Shown here: positions 1 to 8,101 of the stretch, piece after piece
Numbering within the stretch: the first letter of the stretch is position 1
Layout: each line of letters starts with the position of its first letter
NCBI RefSeq assembly: GCF_027924105.1
Contig: NZ_AP026972.1
Location: forward strand, 248,001-312,000
DNA: 64,000 nt
Direction of reading: 5' to 3'
From: Polynucleobacter sp. KF022
Lineage (GTDB): Bacteria > Pseudomonadota > Gammaproteobacteria > Burkholderiales > Burkholderiaceae
Translations under genes and position numbers: made by a program
The notes under the pieces: model-generated
Told to the model about the DNA's origin: nothing
The model's database searches: none
What the model saw: the letters and a program-made list of their open reading frames with translations, nothing else

Positions 1-579
1 TTTTCCGCAGATCATTTGGCTAATCAATTTCTGATTGCAATGCCAGGCATGGTGGATCCTAATTTTGCGGGTTCTGTAATCTATCTTTTTGAGCATACCC
101 AAAGAGGGGCGATGGGGCTGGTAGTGAATAGACCTACCGAAGTTGATTTAGCTACTCTTTTTGACAAAATAGAACTCAAATTAGAAATCGTCCCCTTACA
201 GGAGCAGCCGGTATATTTCGGGGGGCCAGTCCAGGTAGAACGTGGCTTTGTTTTGCACGAGTCAAACCCCAATCTTGCATACAGCTCTTCTTTAATCATT
301 CCTGGCGGCTTAACCATGACTACTTCCAAGGATGTGCTTGAGGCAGTGGCTATAGGTAATGGCCCCAGAAAATTTTTAATGACTCTTGGTTACGCAGGTT
401 GGGGTGCTGGTCAACTAGAGGAAGAAATTACTTTAAATGGTTGGATGAATGTTCCGCTTTCGCGCGAGCAAATGAGTGAAATTATTTTTAATACACCTCC
501 CAGTCAGCGCTACGAAAAAACTATGAGCCATCTGGGCTTTGATTTATCGCATCTTTCTGGTGAGGCGGGTCATGCTTAA
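1..579 (+). CDS. yqgE: YqgE/AlgH family protein (UPF0301), 5' end cut by window
   Basis: Conserved bacterial protein of unknown biochemical role. The N-terminal motif FLIAMPGMVDPNF and the GAMGLVVNRP segment are characteristic of the UPF0301 family. The frame is open back to base 1 (Phe-Ser-Ala-Asp-His before the TTG at 16). The true start is therefore probably just upstream of the window, and a TTG start at 16 is only the fallback. At least 187 residues are present, close to the usual family length. It overlaps ruvX by 8 bases; the yqgE-ruvX pairing is common in proteobacteria. Family assignment is firm; function is unknown. Confidence 0.93.
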   Translation, partial: FSADHLANQFLIAMPGMVDPNFAGSVIYLFEHTQRGAMGLVVNRPTEVDLATLFDKIELKLEIVPLQEQPVYFGGPVQVERGFVLHESNPNLAYSSSLIIPGGLTMTTSKDVLEAVAIGNGPRKFLMTLGYAGWGAGQLEEEITLNGWMNVPLSREQMSEIIFNTPPSQRYEKTMSHLGFDLSHLSGEAGHA

Positions 580-988
580 GTCGAGCGCTAATTCAGCTGC
601 AGTTCCAGGAACTGTGATGGCTTTTGATTACGGCCTCCGTCGGGTAGGGGTTGCGGTTGGAAATACCGTGACCAAACTGGGCCAGCCCCTCAAGACTATT
701 GCCGCCCCCAATGCGGATGGCTTATTTCGTGAAATAGAGTTTCTTTTGGGGGAGTGGGCCCCCAATCGGCTGGTGGTTGGACTTCCCATGCATCCAGATG
801 GTGCTGAGCATGAAATGACCTCTAAAGCTAAGCGCTTTGGCAATCAACTTTATGGCCGCTTTGGTTTGCCCGTAAGCTGGGTAGACGAGAGATATACATC
901 AGCAGTTTTAGAGGGCAATGCTCAGATGCGGGACAATCTAGATGCGCACTCTGCCGTGCTAATTTTGGAGCAATATTTTGCTGAGTAA
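572..988 (+). CDS. ruvX: Holliday junction resolvase-like protein RuvX/YqgF
   Basis: A 138-residue RNase H-fold protein. The family is linked to pre-16S rRNA 5'-end maturation and to Holliday-junction resolvase-like activity. Visible signatures are MAFDYGLRRVGVAVG near the N-terminus (first acidic residue Asp19), VVGLPMHPDG in the middle and WVDERYTSA. An Asp in NLDAHSAVLIL near the C-terminus could be the last acidic residue. I chose the ATG at 572, which overlaps the yqgE stop by 8 bases; a longer reading from 539 would need a non-ATG start and adds no conserved sequence. Probably co-transcribed with yqgE, pyrR and pyrB. Confidence 0.92.
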   Translation: MLKSSANSAAVPGTVMAFDYGLRRVGVAVGNTVTKLGQPLKTIAAPNADGLFREIEFLLGEWAPNRLVVGLPMHPDGAEHEMTSKAKRFGNQLYGRFGLPVSWVDERYTSAVLEGNAQMRDNLDAHSAVLILEQYFAE

Positions 989-1015
989 ACGAAATAATGG
1001 TGTTGGAACTAAATT

Positions 1016-1516
1016 ATGAATGCTGAACTGCTATATGAAAAGCTGTTAGCCAATCTGCGCAACAGATCGCAGACCGGTTCTTTTGAGTTGGCTGGCCTGG
1101 CGATGGGCGGAGCATGGATTGCAGAACGCTTGGCAAAAGATTTGGGTTTACCACACTATGGCGTGATTAATGTTGCCTTTCATCGTGATGATTACGCAGA
1201 AAAAGGTATGACTGCATTACGCACTGCTGGCACTATGACAACCCATCTGCCATTTGATGTCAATGGCGCAAATGTGATTTTGATTGATGATGTTTTGTTA
1301 ACGGGTAGAACCGTTAGAGCGGCTCTCAATGAGTTATTCGATTTTGGTCGACCAGCTCAAGTTGAATTAATGGTGCTTGCAGATCGTGGGAAGCGAGAGC
1401 TGCCAGTGAGCGCCGATTTTGCGGCAGAGCAAGCACAGGTTCCTGAACAACAAATTTTGGTATTAGAAAAAGATGACGCCGGTAAGTTCAGCTTTCAGCT
1501 AGAGGAGCGAGTTTGA
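1016..1516 (+). CDS. pyrR: PyrR-type phosphoribosyltransferase (pyrimidine regulator/uracil PRTase)
   Basis: A 166-residue type I phosphoribosyltransferase. The PRPP-binding signature VILIDDVLLTGRTVRAA lies near residues 87-103 and is diagnostic of the PyrR/UPRTase group. In Gram-positives PyrR attenuates pyr mRNA; in proteobacteria its regulatory role is uncertain and uracil phosphoribosyltransferase activity is the safer prediction. Its stop TGA shares one base with the pyrB ATG, implying translational coupling. I saw no convincing PyrR-binding anti-antiterminator upstream. Confidence 0.9.
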   Translation: MNAELLYEKLLANLRNRSQTGSFELAGLAMGGAWIAERLAKDLGLPHYGVINVAFHRDDYAEKGMTALRTAGTMTTHLPFDVNGANVILIDDVLLTGRTVRAALNELFDFGRPAQVELMVLADRGKRELPVSADFAAEQAQVPEQQILVLEKDDAGKFSFQLEERV

Positions 1517-2463
1517 TGAACCAATTTAATGCTGCTGGTGAATTAACTCACCTTCTGACTTTAGAAGGCCTACCAAAAGAGCAAATTCTGCATATTCTCG
1601 ATACTGCTCAACAGTTCGTCAGCGTCACCGATCCAGCGCGCGAGGTTAAGAAGGTTCCTTTACTGCGCGGCAAAAGTGTATTTAACTTATTCTTTGAAAA
1701 CTCTACGCGTACGAGAACAACTTTTGAGATTGCCGCTAAGAGATTGTCTGCCGATGTTATTAACTTAGACATTTCTACCTCTTCGACCGCTAAAGGCGAA
1801 AGTCTGTTGGACACCATCGACAACTTAGTTGCGATGCAGGCAGATATTTTTGTAGTACGCCATAGTGTTTCTAAGGCACCCATTGAAATAGCCAATCATG
1901 TGCCTTCACATGTTCACGTTGTGAATGCGGGCGATGGAAGTCATCAGCATCCAACCCAAGGCTTGTTGGACATGTATACGATGCGCCACTTTAAGCAAAA
2001 TTTCAAAGGCTTAAAGGTGGCAATTGTGGGTGATATTGTGCATAGTCGTGTTGCCAAGTCGAATATTCATGCTCTTACAACCTTAGGCTGCGAAGATATT
2101 CGTGCGATCGGCCCTGAAAGTTTGTTGCCCAGTGATTTGGATATGTTAGGGGTCAAAGTATTCCATTCCATGGAAGAGGGCCTGAAGGATGTTGATGTGG
2201 TGATGACCCTGCGCATTCAGAAGGAGCGTATGGAGGCCGGTCAAGTTCCTGAGGGCGATGCTTTCTTTAGGCAATATGGTTTAACGCCAGGTCGGCTGGC
2301 CTTAGCAAAGTCTGATGCAATTGTGATGCATCCAGGCCCAATGAATCGTGGTGTAGAGATTGATTCGGCTGTAGCAGACGGCCCACAATCAGTTATCTTG
2401 AATCAAGTCACCTTTGGTATTGCAGTGCGGATGGCTGTGATGTCGATTGTTGCTGGCAATTAA
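1516..2463 (+). CDS. pyrB: Aspartate carbamoyltransferase catalytic subunit
   Basis: Catalyses carbamoyl phosphate plus aspartate to N-carbamoylaspartate, the committed step of pyrimidine synthesis. A 315-residue protein with the carbamoyl-phosphate motif FFENSTRTRTTFE, the HPTQ motif and MHPGPMNRGVEI near the C-terminus. I start at the ATG at 1516 (TGATG junction with pyrR) rather than the TTG at 1513, which only adds one Met. In many betaproteobacteria a dihydroorotase gene follows; here a glycosyltransferase block follows instead. Confidence 0.96.
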   Translation: MNQFNAAGELTHLLTLEGLPKEQILHILDTAQQFVSVTDPAREVKKVPLLRGKSVFNLFFENSTRTRTTFEIAAKRLSADVINLDISTSSTAKGESLLDTIDNLVAMQADIFVVRHSVSKAPIEIANHVPSHVHVVNAGDGSHQHPTQGLLDMYTMRHFKQNFKGLKVAIVGDIVHSRVAKSNIHALTTLGCEDIRAIGPESLLPSDLDMLGVKVFHSMEEGLKDVDVVMTLRIQKERMEAGQVPEGDAFFRQYGLTPGRLALAKSDAIVMHPGPMNRGVEIDSAVADGPQSVILNQVTFGIAVRMAVMSIVAGN

Positions 2464-2471
2464 TTACAGCC

Positions 2472-2497
2472 TGATTAAATTGTATGGGGTTTAATCA
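2472..2497 (+). repeat. Inverted repeat between pyrB and the glycosyltransferase block
   Basis: Perfect 8-base arms TGATTAAA and TTTAATCA enclose a 10-base loop, directly downstream of pyrB. There is no T-tract after it, so it is not a standard intrinsic terminator. It could be a weak hairpin separating pyrB from the next gene. Confidence 0.4.
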
Positions 2498-2503
2498 AAT
2501 ACC

Positions 2504-3844
2504 ATGACGACAGAAAAACGTTGGCTGATTCTGTCGCATGGCTTCAATATGGATGGCCGCGCAGCCAGCCAGACGATTACAGACAAAGTTCCCTATCTAC
2601 TAGATGCGGGGATTAAGCCAATTGTATTTAGTGCCATTACCGGAATCAAAGATCACCGTTTCCCGCATCGCCAGTTTTTGGCTTGGGGCCCAGCTGCGTT
2701 TCGGTTTGATTTTCGCCATTGGGTTGCAAATCAATATGGTCGTGGACTTTTATACAAAGTATTGACTGGAGTAGTGTCAATTTTGCTGGCGCCATTAATT
2801 GGCCTAGAGAAGCTGATTCTTGGGTATTCCAGTCAATGGTCTTGGGCCTTACCCGCATTTATTCATGGTCGTAAGTTAATACGGGCTGGTCAGATCGATC
2901 TTGTTTACAGCACTGGGGGCGCATGGTCTGCTCATCTTGTGGGTTTGTGGCTTAAGAAATCAACAGGCATCAAATGGATTGCTGAGATACATGATCCAAT
3001 GGTAATTCGTAAAAGCCCGGTAGATGATGGTCTTGCTAAACCGAAAAATCGTGATGCGCAGTTTCGACAATATCTTGAAAAACAAATTAGTCGGTTTTCA
3101 GATTTTGTCTGGTGGTTTACCGAAGGCGCCGTCCACTATGCAAAGGTACGTAATACCAATTTAAATACTCCAGGCAATGCACATGGTTTTATGGTGTTAC
3201 CAGGCGCAGAACCTCCGGGTGGTTTGAATGCAGCCAAGACGCACCTTTATACGGATAAATTGAATTTATCTCACTCCGGCTCTTTAGCGAAAGATCGATC
3301 ACTTTCTACTATTTTGAATGCACTCCATGCTTTATTCCAGAAGTATCCACAGGCTCGCGAGAAGATTCGAGTTCATGCATATGGTGCGGCACTAGATGAG
3401 TTAACCCAAGATGCAATAAAGCAGTTTAATTATCAAGATGTAGTTATTGCCCATGGACGCTTAGAAAAAGATCCTGCCACTGGAAAGTCTGGTCGGGAGC
3501 GTGTCGTTGAAAAAATGCAAGAAGCCGATGTCTTAATTTTGCTTCATGGTAATGATGAGTGGTGCGCTGAATATATTCCTTCTAAGTTTTATGAATACCT
3601 TTGGACTGGACGTCCAATCTGGGGAATTACCCACCGCAACCCACAATTAGACGAGATGTTATCGGGGCGTGGCGCCTACCTGAGTCATGAGGGTGATGAG
3701 GCAGGAATTGCGATGGCGCTTGAAAGAATCTGGTTAGACTGGCGGGAGCGCCGGCTAATTGAGCCAAAATGGCTTCCGCTAGGAGTTGATCAGGCAGTGT
3801 TTAAAATACTTTCTGAAGTCCAAAAAGATAAGGAAAGCATTTGA
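2504..3844 (+). CDS. Glycosyltransferase, GT4-like
   Basis: A 446-residue cytoplasmic GT-B-type sugar transferase by overall pattern. The N-terminal half contains a Rossmann-like region with a hydrophobic segment (about residues 85-110) that may contact the membrane. IDLVYSTGGAWSAHLVG and WIAEIHDPM resemble the acceptor domain of GT4 proteins. The C-terminal half has LNLSHSGSLAKDRSLSTIL, the usual start of the donor domain, and ADVLILLHGNDEWCAEYIPSKFYEYLWTG is split across the donor site. Donor and acceptor cannot be read from sequence. It overlaps the next gene by 4 bases (TTGA). Confidence 0.75.
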   Translation: MTTEKRWLILSHGFNMDGRAASQTITDKVPYLLDAGIKPIVFSAITGIKDHRFPHRQFLAWGPAAFRFDFRHWVANQYGRGLLYKVLTGVVSILLAPLIGLEKLILGYSSQWSWALPAFIHGRKLIRAGQIDLVYSTGGAWSAHLVGLWLKKSTGIKWIAEIHDPMVIRKSPVDDGLAKPKNRDAQFRQYLEKQISRFSDFVWWFTEGAVHYAKVRNTNLNTPGNAHGFMVLPGAEPPGGLNAAKTHLYTDKLNLSHSGSLAKDRSLSTILNALHALFQKYPQAREKIRVHAYGAALDELTQDAIKQFNYQDVVIAHGRLEKDPATGKSGRERVVEKMQEADVLILLHGNDEWCAEYIPSKFYEYLWTGRPIWGITHRNPQLDEMLSGRGAYLSHEGDEAGIAMALERIWLDWRERRLIEPKWLPLGVDQAVFKILSEVQKDKESI

Positions 3845-4743
3845 AGGATATCGTTCTCTACTGTAAATCCTACCGAAGAGACTTTTTGCGCCTAAAGCGC
3901 TTGCTTAAGTCGGTAGAGAAATATAACGTAGATCAAATTCCTTTTTATATCTCTACGCCTGCAGATCAGTTTCAGGAATTAAAAGACCTCCTTGGTTCAG
4001 ATGCTAAGTATCAGTGGGTTTCTGATGAGTCTATTGTCTCGGCAAACCCAAGAGTTAGCCCAGGAATTGAGAAAACCAGATCGGGTTCATTGGCGCAGCA
4101 AGCAATTAAGTCTGAGTTTTGGAGGTTAGGAATTTCAGAAAATTATGTATGCCTTGATTCGGATTGTGTCTTTATTAAAAATTTTGGCCGCGATGACTTT
4201 CTTGCGCAGGACCAAATTCCTTACACGGTGATCTACCAAAATAAAGAATTTTTTCAATTAGCCAGCAATCGAAAGCATTCCAAAGTCGTAGAGAATTTAG
4301 TGAGAGAGGGCAATCGCCTAAAAGATTTATTTGGAAGAAAGGGCCCCAACTACTATTGTCCGTGCCCGCCATTTATCTGGTCTGCCAAAGTCTGGCGCTC
4401 GTTAGATGAGCAATTTTTGATTCCTCAAGGGCTTACCTTTTGGGATATTTCTACCAATGATCATCCTGAGACGTTGCTGTATCTTGAAGCGCTCTTAAAG
4501 TTTCAGGCCATACCTCTTTATCCTATAGAGCAAATGTTTCGTATCTATTACTACGATTGGCATTTTTATCTGCTGCAAAGAATGGGTGAGTCACAGTCAA
4601 GTTTGGCTAAAAATTATCTAGGCGTTATTTACCAGTCCAATTGGGATTCTTCTATGGATTTTGGTGCACCAGAAAAGTCATTACTATCTCGCGCCAATAA
4701 ACGCCTAAAGCGATTTATGCGTTATTTGCAAAGTTATTGCTAG
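3841..4743 (+). CDS. DUF6492-like glycosyltransferase-type protein
   Basis: A 300-residue protein beginning MKDIVLYCKSYRRDFLRLKR, which resembles the DUF6492 group of GT-A-like proteins found in polysaccharide loci. The segment YVCLDSDCVFIKNFG supplies a DxD-like acidic motif expected for nucleotide-sugar/metal binding (about residues 100-115). The start is TTG at 3841, supported by AAGGAAA about ten bases upstream and by a 4-base TTGA overlap with the previous stop. A second member of the same type lies at 8850-9737. Substrate unknown. Confidence 0.68.
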   Translation: MKDIVLYCKSYRRDFLRLKRLLKSVEKYNVDQIPFYISTPADQFQELKDLLGSDAKYQWVSDESIVSANPRVSPGIEKTRSGSLAQQAIKSEFWRLGISENYVCLDSDCVFIKNFGRDDFLAQDQIPYTVIYQNKEFFQLASNRKHSKVVENLVREGNRLKDLFGRKGPNYYCPCPPFIWSAKVWRSLDEQFLIPQGLTFWDISTNDHPETLLYLEALLKFQAIPLYPIEQMFRIYYYDWHFYLLQRMGESQSSLAKNYLGVIYQSNWDSSMDFGAPEKSLLSRANKRLKRFMRYLQSYC

Positions 4744-4752
4744 GGTAAAACA

Positions 4753-5484
4753 ATGTCACTCAATGCATTACCCTTGCAGATATTAGTTATTTCACTAAGT
4801 CGTTCAACTGATAGACGGGCAAAAGTTAAAGAAGAGTTGCAAAAGATTTCGTTTCCATGGACTTTTTTAGATGCTGTTGATGGCTCTGCATTGACTGAGC
4901 CGCCTGAAGAGTATCGCCCACTCATGGTCAAGCTGCTTCAGGGCTATCCGCTTACCCTTAATGAAATTGGTTGCTATCTATCCCATAAAAAGGCTTGGAA
5001 GCAATGTGTCGCCGAAAATATTCCAACACTCGTATTTGAAGATGACTTTGTTCTCTTGCCTGAATTTGAGAGCGTCATACATAGCCTTCTCCACAATACC
5101 AATGCCTGGGATTTTGTGAGGCTACAAGGCCTCTATGAAGTGCCTTATCAAGAGTTGCTGATTCTTGATGGAGTCCATTTAGTGAAGAACTTAGGCGATG
5201 CAGTTGGCGCAACCGCTTACTTGTTGAAGCCTGAGGTAGCCAAGACTCTGATTGAGTCATCAAGAGATATCTACGAGCCAGCTGACCATTTTTTAGAGCA
5301 TCAGAGTAAGCATGGACTCGAATTTTTGGCTATTCGCCCTTATCCAGTGGATATATCCAGAGTGAAGTCCACCATTGATGATAGGTCGGAGCGAGCGCCT
5401 ATTAAAGGCCTTAGGAAACGTTTACGCTCTGTTGCCCGCGCTATCGATCGTCTTATTAGCTCAAGGCCTTGGTTTCCAAAGTAA
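4753..5484 (+). CDS. Glycosyltransferase family 25 (LPS/LOS type)
   Basis: A 243-residue protein with the GT25 pattern. The N-terminal strand is LQILVISLSRSTDRRAKV, followed by FLDAVDG, then LTLNEIGCYLSHKKAWKQC and LVFEDDFVLLPEF carrying the EDD motif (about residues 96-104). Known GT25 members add sugars, often galactose, to lipooligosaccharide. A basic C-terminal tail (GLRKRLRSVARAIDRLI) may favour membrane association. It is the last plus-strand gene of this run and converges on a GT2 gene 7 bases later. Confidence 0.85.
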   Translation: MSLNALPLQILVISLSRSTDRRAKVKEELQKISFPWTFLDAVDGSALTEPPEEYRPLMVKLLQGYPLTLNEIGCYLSHKKAWKQCVAENIPTLVFEDDFVLLPEFESVIHSLLHNTNAWDFVRLQGLYEVPYQELLILDGVHLVKNLGDAVGATAYLLKPEVAKTLIESSRDIYEPADHFLEHQSKHGLEFLAIRPYPVDISRVKSTIDDRSERAPIKGLRKRLRSVARAIDRLISSRPWFPK

Positions 5485-5485
5485 T

Positions 5486-5504
5486 TGTCAATTATGAATT
5501 GACA
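5486..5504. repeat. Inverted repeat between convergent genes
   Basis: Perfect 8-base arms TGTCAATT and AATTGACA around ATG, lying exactly between the convergent GT25 and GT2 genes and overlapping the GT2 stop codon. It could act as a weak shared hairpin, but neither strand shows a convincing T-tract. Confidence 0.35.
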
Positions 5505-6358
5505 CCTTGATCAACGCTGCTATCATTTCTCCAGCAGCTTAATGGAGTAATGTTACTCAGTGCTACTGGAAACAAAGCATTCATTCTTAGCTGGAAATCC
5601 CTATCTGAGAAGTGAACCAGTCTCTGGGATTTATCGGGGTAGTATCCGCCAATGACTTCCCAAGCTGACTTAAAAAAGCAGCTTCCAGAGTGCGTCATAT
5701 TAATGTCATTATATTTTTGATACGCCGCTACTAGCTCGGGTGTTCTTAAGTCGATTTCAATATTACCGACTGGACAAATGGATTGAATAAATTTTGGTAG
5801 CGATTTCAAATCATCGCCACCAAAATGCAGGGCATGCCCACCAAGTAGAGCAGCGCCCGGATATTTTTTAAATATTGTGAAAGCAACTTCAATGCTGTCA
5901 TGCATTAAATAGTCATCATCATTGAGAATCATGATGAGATCAGTATTTGAATATTCAATTGCCTTATTGAGGCTGGCTGCCTGGCCTAAATTTTTCTCAT
6001 TCTCAAGAATAATTAATTGTGCCGTCATTTCATTTGCATAATGCCCAACCAAACCTTCAAGAATCTGAAGAGTGTCGTCTGGAGAGTCATCAACCACAAA
6101 TATAACTTGATTAGGGGAGGTGGTTTGCAAGCGAATGCTCTCGAACATCTCCTTTAAAAATGGCGCATGTCCATAGCAAGGTATGACTACTGCTAAAGAT
6201 GGGTTGGCGCCTAAAGAAAAATTAGGCGCAGAGAATCCCCGCTTACTTCTGATAAATGACCGCACTTTTCTTTGAGAAACCTCTGGTCTCAATCTGTCTT
6301 TAATGCTTGTCCTGAGTTTTCGGTGGAGCTTTTTTAAAATCTGATAGGGTGAAGACAT
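5492..6358 (-). CDS. Glycosyltransferase family 2
   Basis: A 288-residue GT-A glycosyltransferase. The family start LAVVIPCYGHAPFLKEMFES sits near residue 54 after a basic N-terminal extension. VIFVVDDSPDD and LIMILNDDDYLMHDS supply the acidic nucleotide-sugar-binding motifs. AFTIFKKYPGAALLGG follows as is typical. It is transcribed alone on the minus strand, divergent from the gene at 6425 with a 66-base gap. Sugar specificity is not predictable. Confidence 0.85.
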   Translation of the reverse strand: MSSPYQILKKLHRKLRTSIKDRLRPEVSQRKVRSFIRSKRGFSAPNFSLGANPSLAVVIPCYGHAPFLKEMFESIRLQTTSPNQVIFVVDDSPDDTLQILEGLVGHYANEMTAQLIILENEKNLGQAASLNKAIEYSNTDLIMILNDDDYLMHDSIEVAFTIFKKYPGAALLGGHALHFGGDDLKSLPKFIQSICPVGNIEIDLRTPELVAAYQKYNDINMTHSGSCFFKSAWEVIGGYYPDKSQRLVHFSDRDFQLRMNALFPVALSNITPLSCWRNDSSVDQGVNS

Positions 6359-6376
6359 ATTCTGATGGGGCTAGCT

Positions 6377-6403
6377 AAGGAGGGTAGAATGAGGCTATTC
6401 TGA
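6377..6403 (+). other. Strong Shine-Dalgarno with four-codon ORF upstream of a GT-like gene
   Basis: AAGGAGG at 6377-6383 is followed after five bases by an ATG at 6389 that reads Met-Arg-Leu-Phe-stop. It is in the same frame as the gene starting at 6425, with a second in-frame stop at 6416-6418. It may be a leader mini-ORF or the remnant of an older start. Confidence 0.4.
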
Positions 6404-6424
6404 ACTGGTTCTGGGTAAATTCAA

Positions 6425-7132
6425 ATGATTAATATAGTCTACAGACTTTGCGAAGCTGAAATGGCGCCCCCATTTAGATCTAAGCGATTGCCTTGGTTCT
6501 CAAAATTAAATTGCCTGAAATCATTTTTAGATTCTATAGAGCTTTCTAAAAACTATATCAACAGTGTAACCTTTATTCATGATGGCCCGGAGGGGCAGCT
6601 CATTAGGGCTATACCCGACCAATTTAAGATTATCAAGGTGAATGCATGCAGTAATGAAGGTAGCTTATTAGCTACGTATGAAGCAGCAAAAGAAATTACT
6701 GGCGACATCTACTTTGTGGAGGATGATTACCTGCATTTGCCTGCATCCATTAAGTTAATAGCACTTGCGCTTCCCAGCCTGGGATTGGTTACGGGTTATG
6801 ACCATGAAGATCGTTATGTGCGGGATGACGATCTGAGTTTTGGCAAAGAAATGATTATTTTTGATAAGGCTAGTAACCGCCATTGGCGCACTGCGGAATC
6901 TACTACTTGCACCTTTGCTATCAGTGAGGCTATGCGGCCAAAAGTGGAGCCATTTGCAAGAAAGTTTATGTTGCTGGATCGGAAGCTATTTAGAAAGCTA
7001 TACAAAAAGAAAATACGGCTTTGGTCGCCGGTGCCAGGATTAACAACACATGTTGATACTGCCTTAGCCCCAGGCTTTGACTGGTCAGCTTTTAATGACC
7101 AACTGACGAAGGCTCGATCACCATCAGTTTAG
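6425..7132 (+). CDS. Putative GT-A-type glycosyltransferase
   Basis: A 235-residue protein with glycosyltransferase-like features. INIVYRLCEAE at the N-terminus resembles a GT-A beta-strand start, VTFIHDGPEGQ follows, and DIYFVEDDYLHLPASI carries an EDD motif at about residues 98-112. The C-terminal part (TTHVDTALAPGFDW) has no assignable signature. The true start could be at 6425 (weak ribosome-binding site). It overlaps the convergent GT10 gene end by 4 bases. I cannot assign it to a numbered family with confidence. Confidence 0.62.
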   Translation: MINIVYRLCEAEMAPPFRSKRLPWFSKLNCLKSFLDSIELSKNYINSVTFIHDGPEGQLIRAIPDQFKIIKVNACSNEGSLLATYEAAKEITGDIYFVEDDYLHLPASIKLIALALPSLGLVTGYDHEDRYVRDDDLSFGKEMIIFDKASNRHWRTAESTTCTFAISEAMRPKVEPFARKFMLLDRKLFRKLYKKKIRLWSPVPGLTTHVDTALAPGFDWSAFNDQLTKARSPSV

Positions 7133-8076
7133 CTCTTAGCATCACTCAAAATATGGCTAAGGAATTGCTTCAGGCGCTCAATGCTAGGCATTTTTGTGAG
7201 TAAAGACTGCGATTGAAAAGACTCCATTTTTTCTTTACTTGAAAAGATATCGGAAAAATCCCGAAAGTTATTCTTAAAGTGGGGTAGCAAATTTAAGAAA
7301 GCATCTGGATTGAAATCAGCTCGAATATTTTCATCAGCCCAAGTGATTGGCAGGCATCCAGAGTGAAACGCCTCTGGAATTTTCTCGGTGTAATAGCCTG
7401 GATACAAGCCATTTTCAGGACACAGGTTATAAGAAAAATCATTCAGAATATCTCGCTTAAGAAAGCCACTGGAATGATGGTTTTTAATATCCTTGTTAAA
7501 AAAAGCACCAAAGCCCTGGGTTGGTGCGATCTTCCCTAGCGCCGAGAATAGTGTGCCTCTAGGCTCCCTCAGATGAGACGATAGTAGGGCACAGGATCCA
7601 CCCCGCTGTAGAAAGCGATCTCCCAGCGGCAACATTAAGGTCGATATTTTGAGAAGCTCGCCGTATCTTGGGTTGGTATTCCCCGTTACCCCCTCATGAG
7701 ACCAATCCAACATTTCCATCCAGTAGGGGAGTCTGAAATGATTGATTGACTGAACGCCTAAATCAAAAGAGATGGCGTAATCAGCTGGGAGGTAGTCATG
7801 CCTCTCATTTTCTTGCGTATGAAAAAGTGTCAAGGCTTGGTTTTTTCTTTTGCTCTTGGTGGACTCTATGGCTTTGTCAACCAGAGGTCGTAGAGGCTTT
7901 GGGCACCAGCGATGGACTTTATTATTTTTATCTGCAAAGGGTCCGATGATCAATAGCTCTGCTGCTTCAGGTTTTACCCATTCTATTGGGTACCCCATGC
8001 TGTTAATGACATGGGGTAGTAAGCTCGATTGGTAGTCGTGAGGTACGCCATTCGTGGCGATCTTAATAGATTTCAT
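7129..8076 (-). CDS. GT10-like fucosyltransferase (alpha-1,3/4 type)
   Basis: A 315-residue protein whose C-terminal half carries the GT10 pattern. It reads SYNLCPENGLYPGYYTEKIP (about residues 216-235), then AFHSGCLPITWADENI, then DFNPDAFLNL. This order (N-x-C-x-EN ... TEKI ... P-I/V-x-W ... FNP-x-x-F-x-N) is that of bacterial alpha-1,3-fucosyltransferases acting on LPS. GDP-fucose, the family donor, is made by gmd-fcl at 49.5-51.7 kb. It is the last gene of a three-gene minus-strand run from 9737. Acceptor unknown. Confidence 0.82.
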   Translation of the reverse strand: MKSIKIATNGVPHDYQSSLLPHVINSMGYPIEWVKPEAAELLIIGPFADKNNKVHRWCPKPLRPLVDKAIESTKSKRKNQALTLFHTQENERHDYLPADYAISFDLGVQSINHFRLPYWMEMLDWSHEGVTGNTNPRYGELLKISTLMLPLGDRFLQRGGSCALLSSHLREPRGTLFSALGKIAPTQGFGAFFNKDIKNHHSSGFLKRDILNDFSYNLCPENGLYPGYYTEKIPEAFHSGCLPITWADENIRADFNPDAFLNLLPHFKNNFRDFSDIFSSKEKMESFQSQSLLTKMPSIERLKQFLSHILSDAKS

Positions 8077-8101
8077 TTAATCAATTTAATGAGATATTGA
8101 T

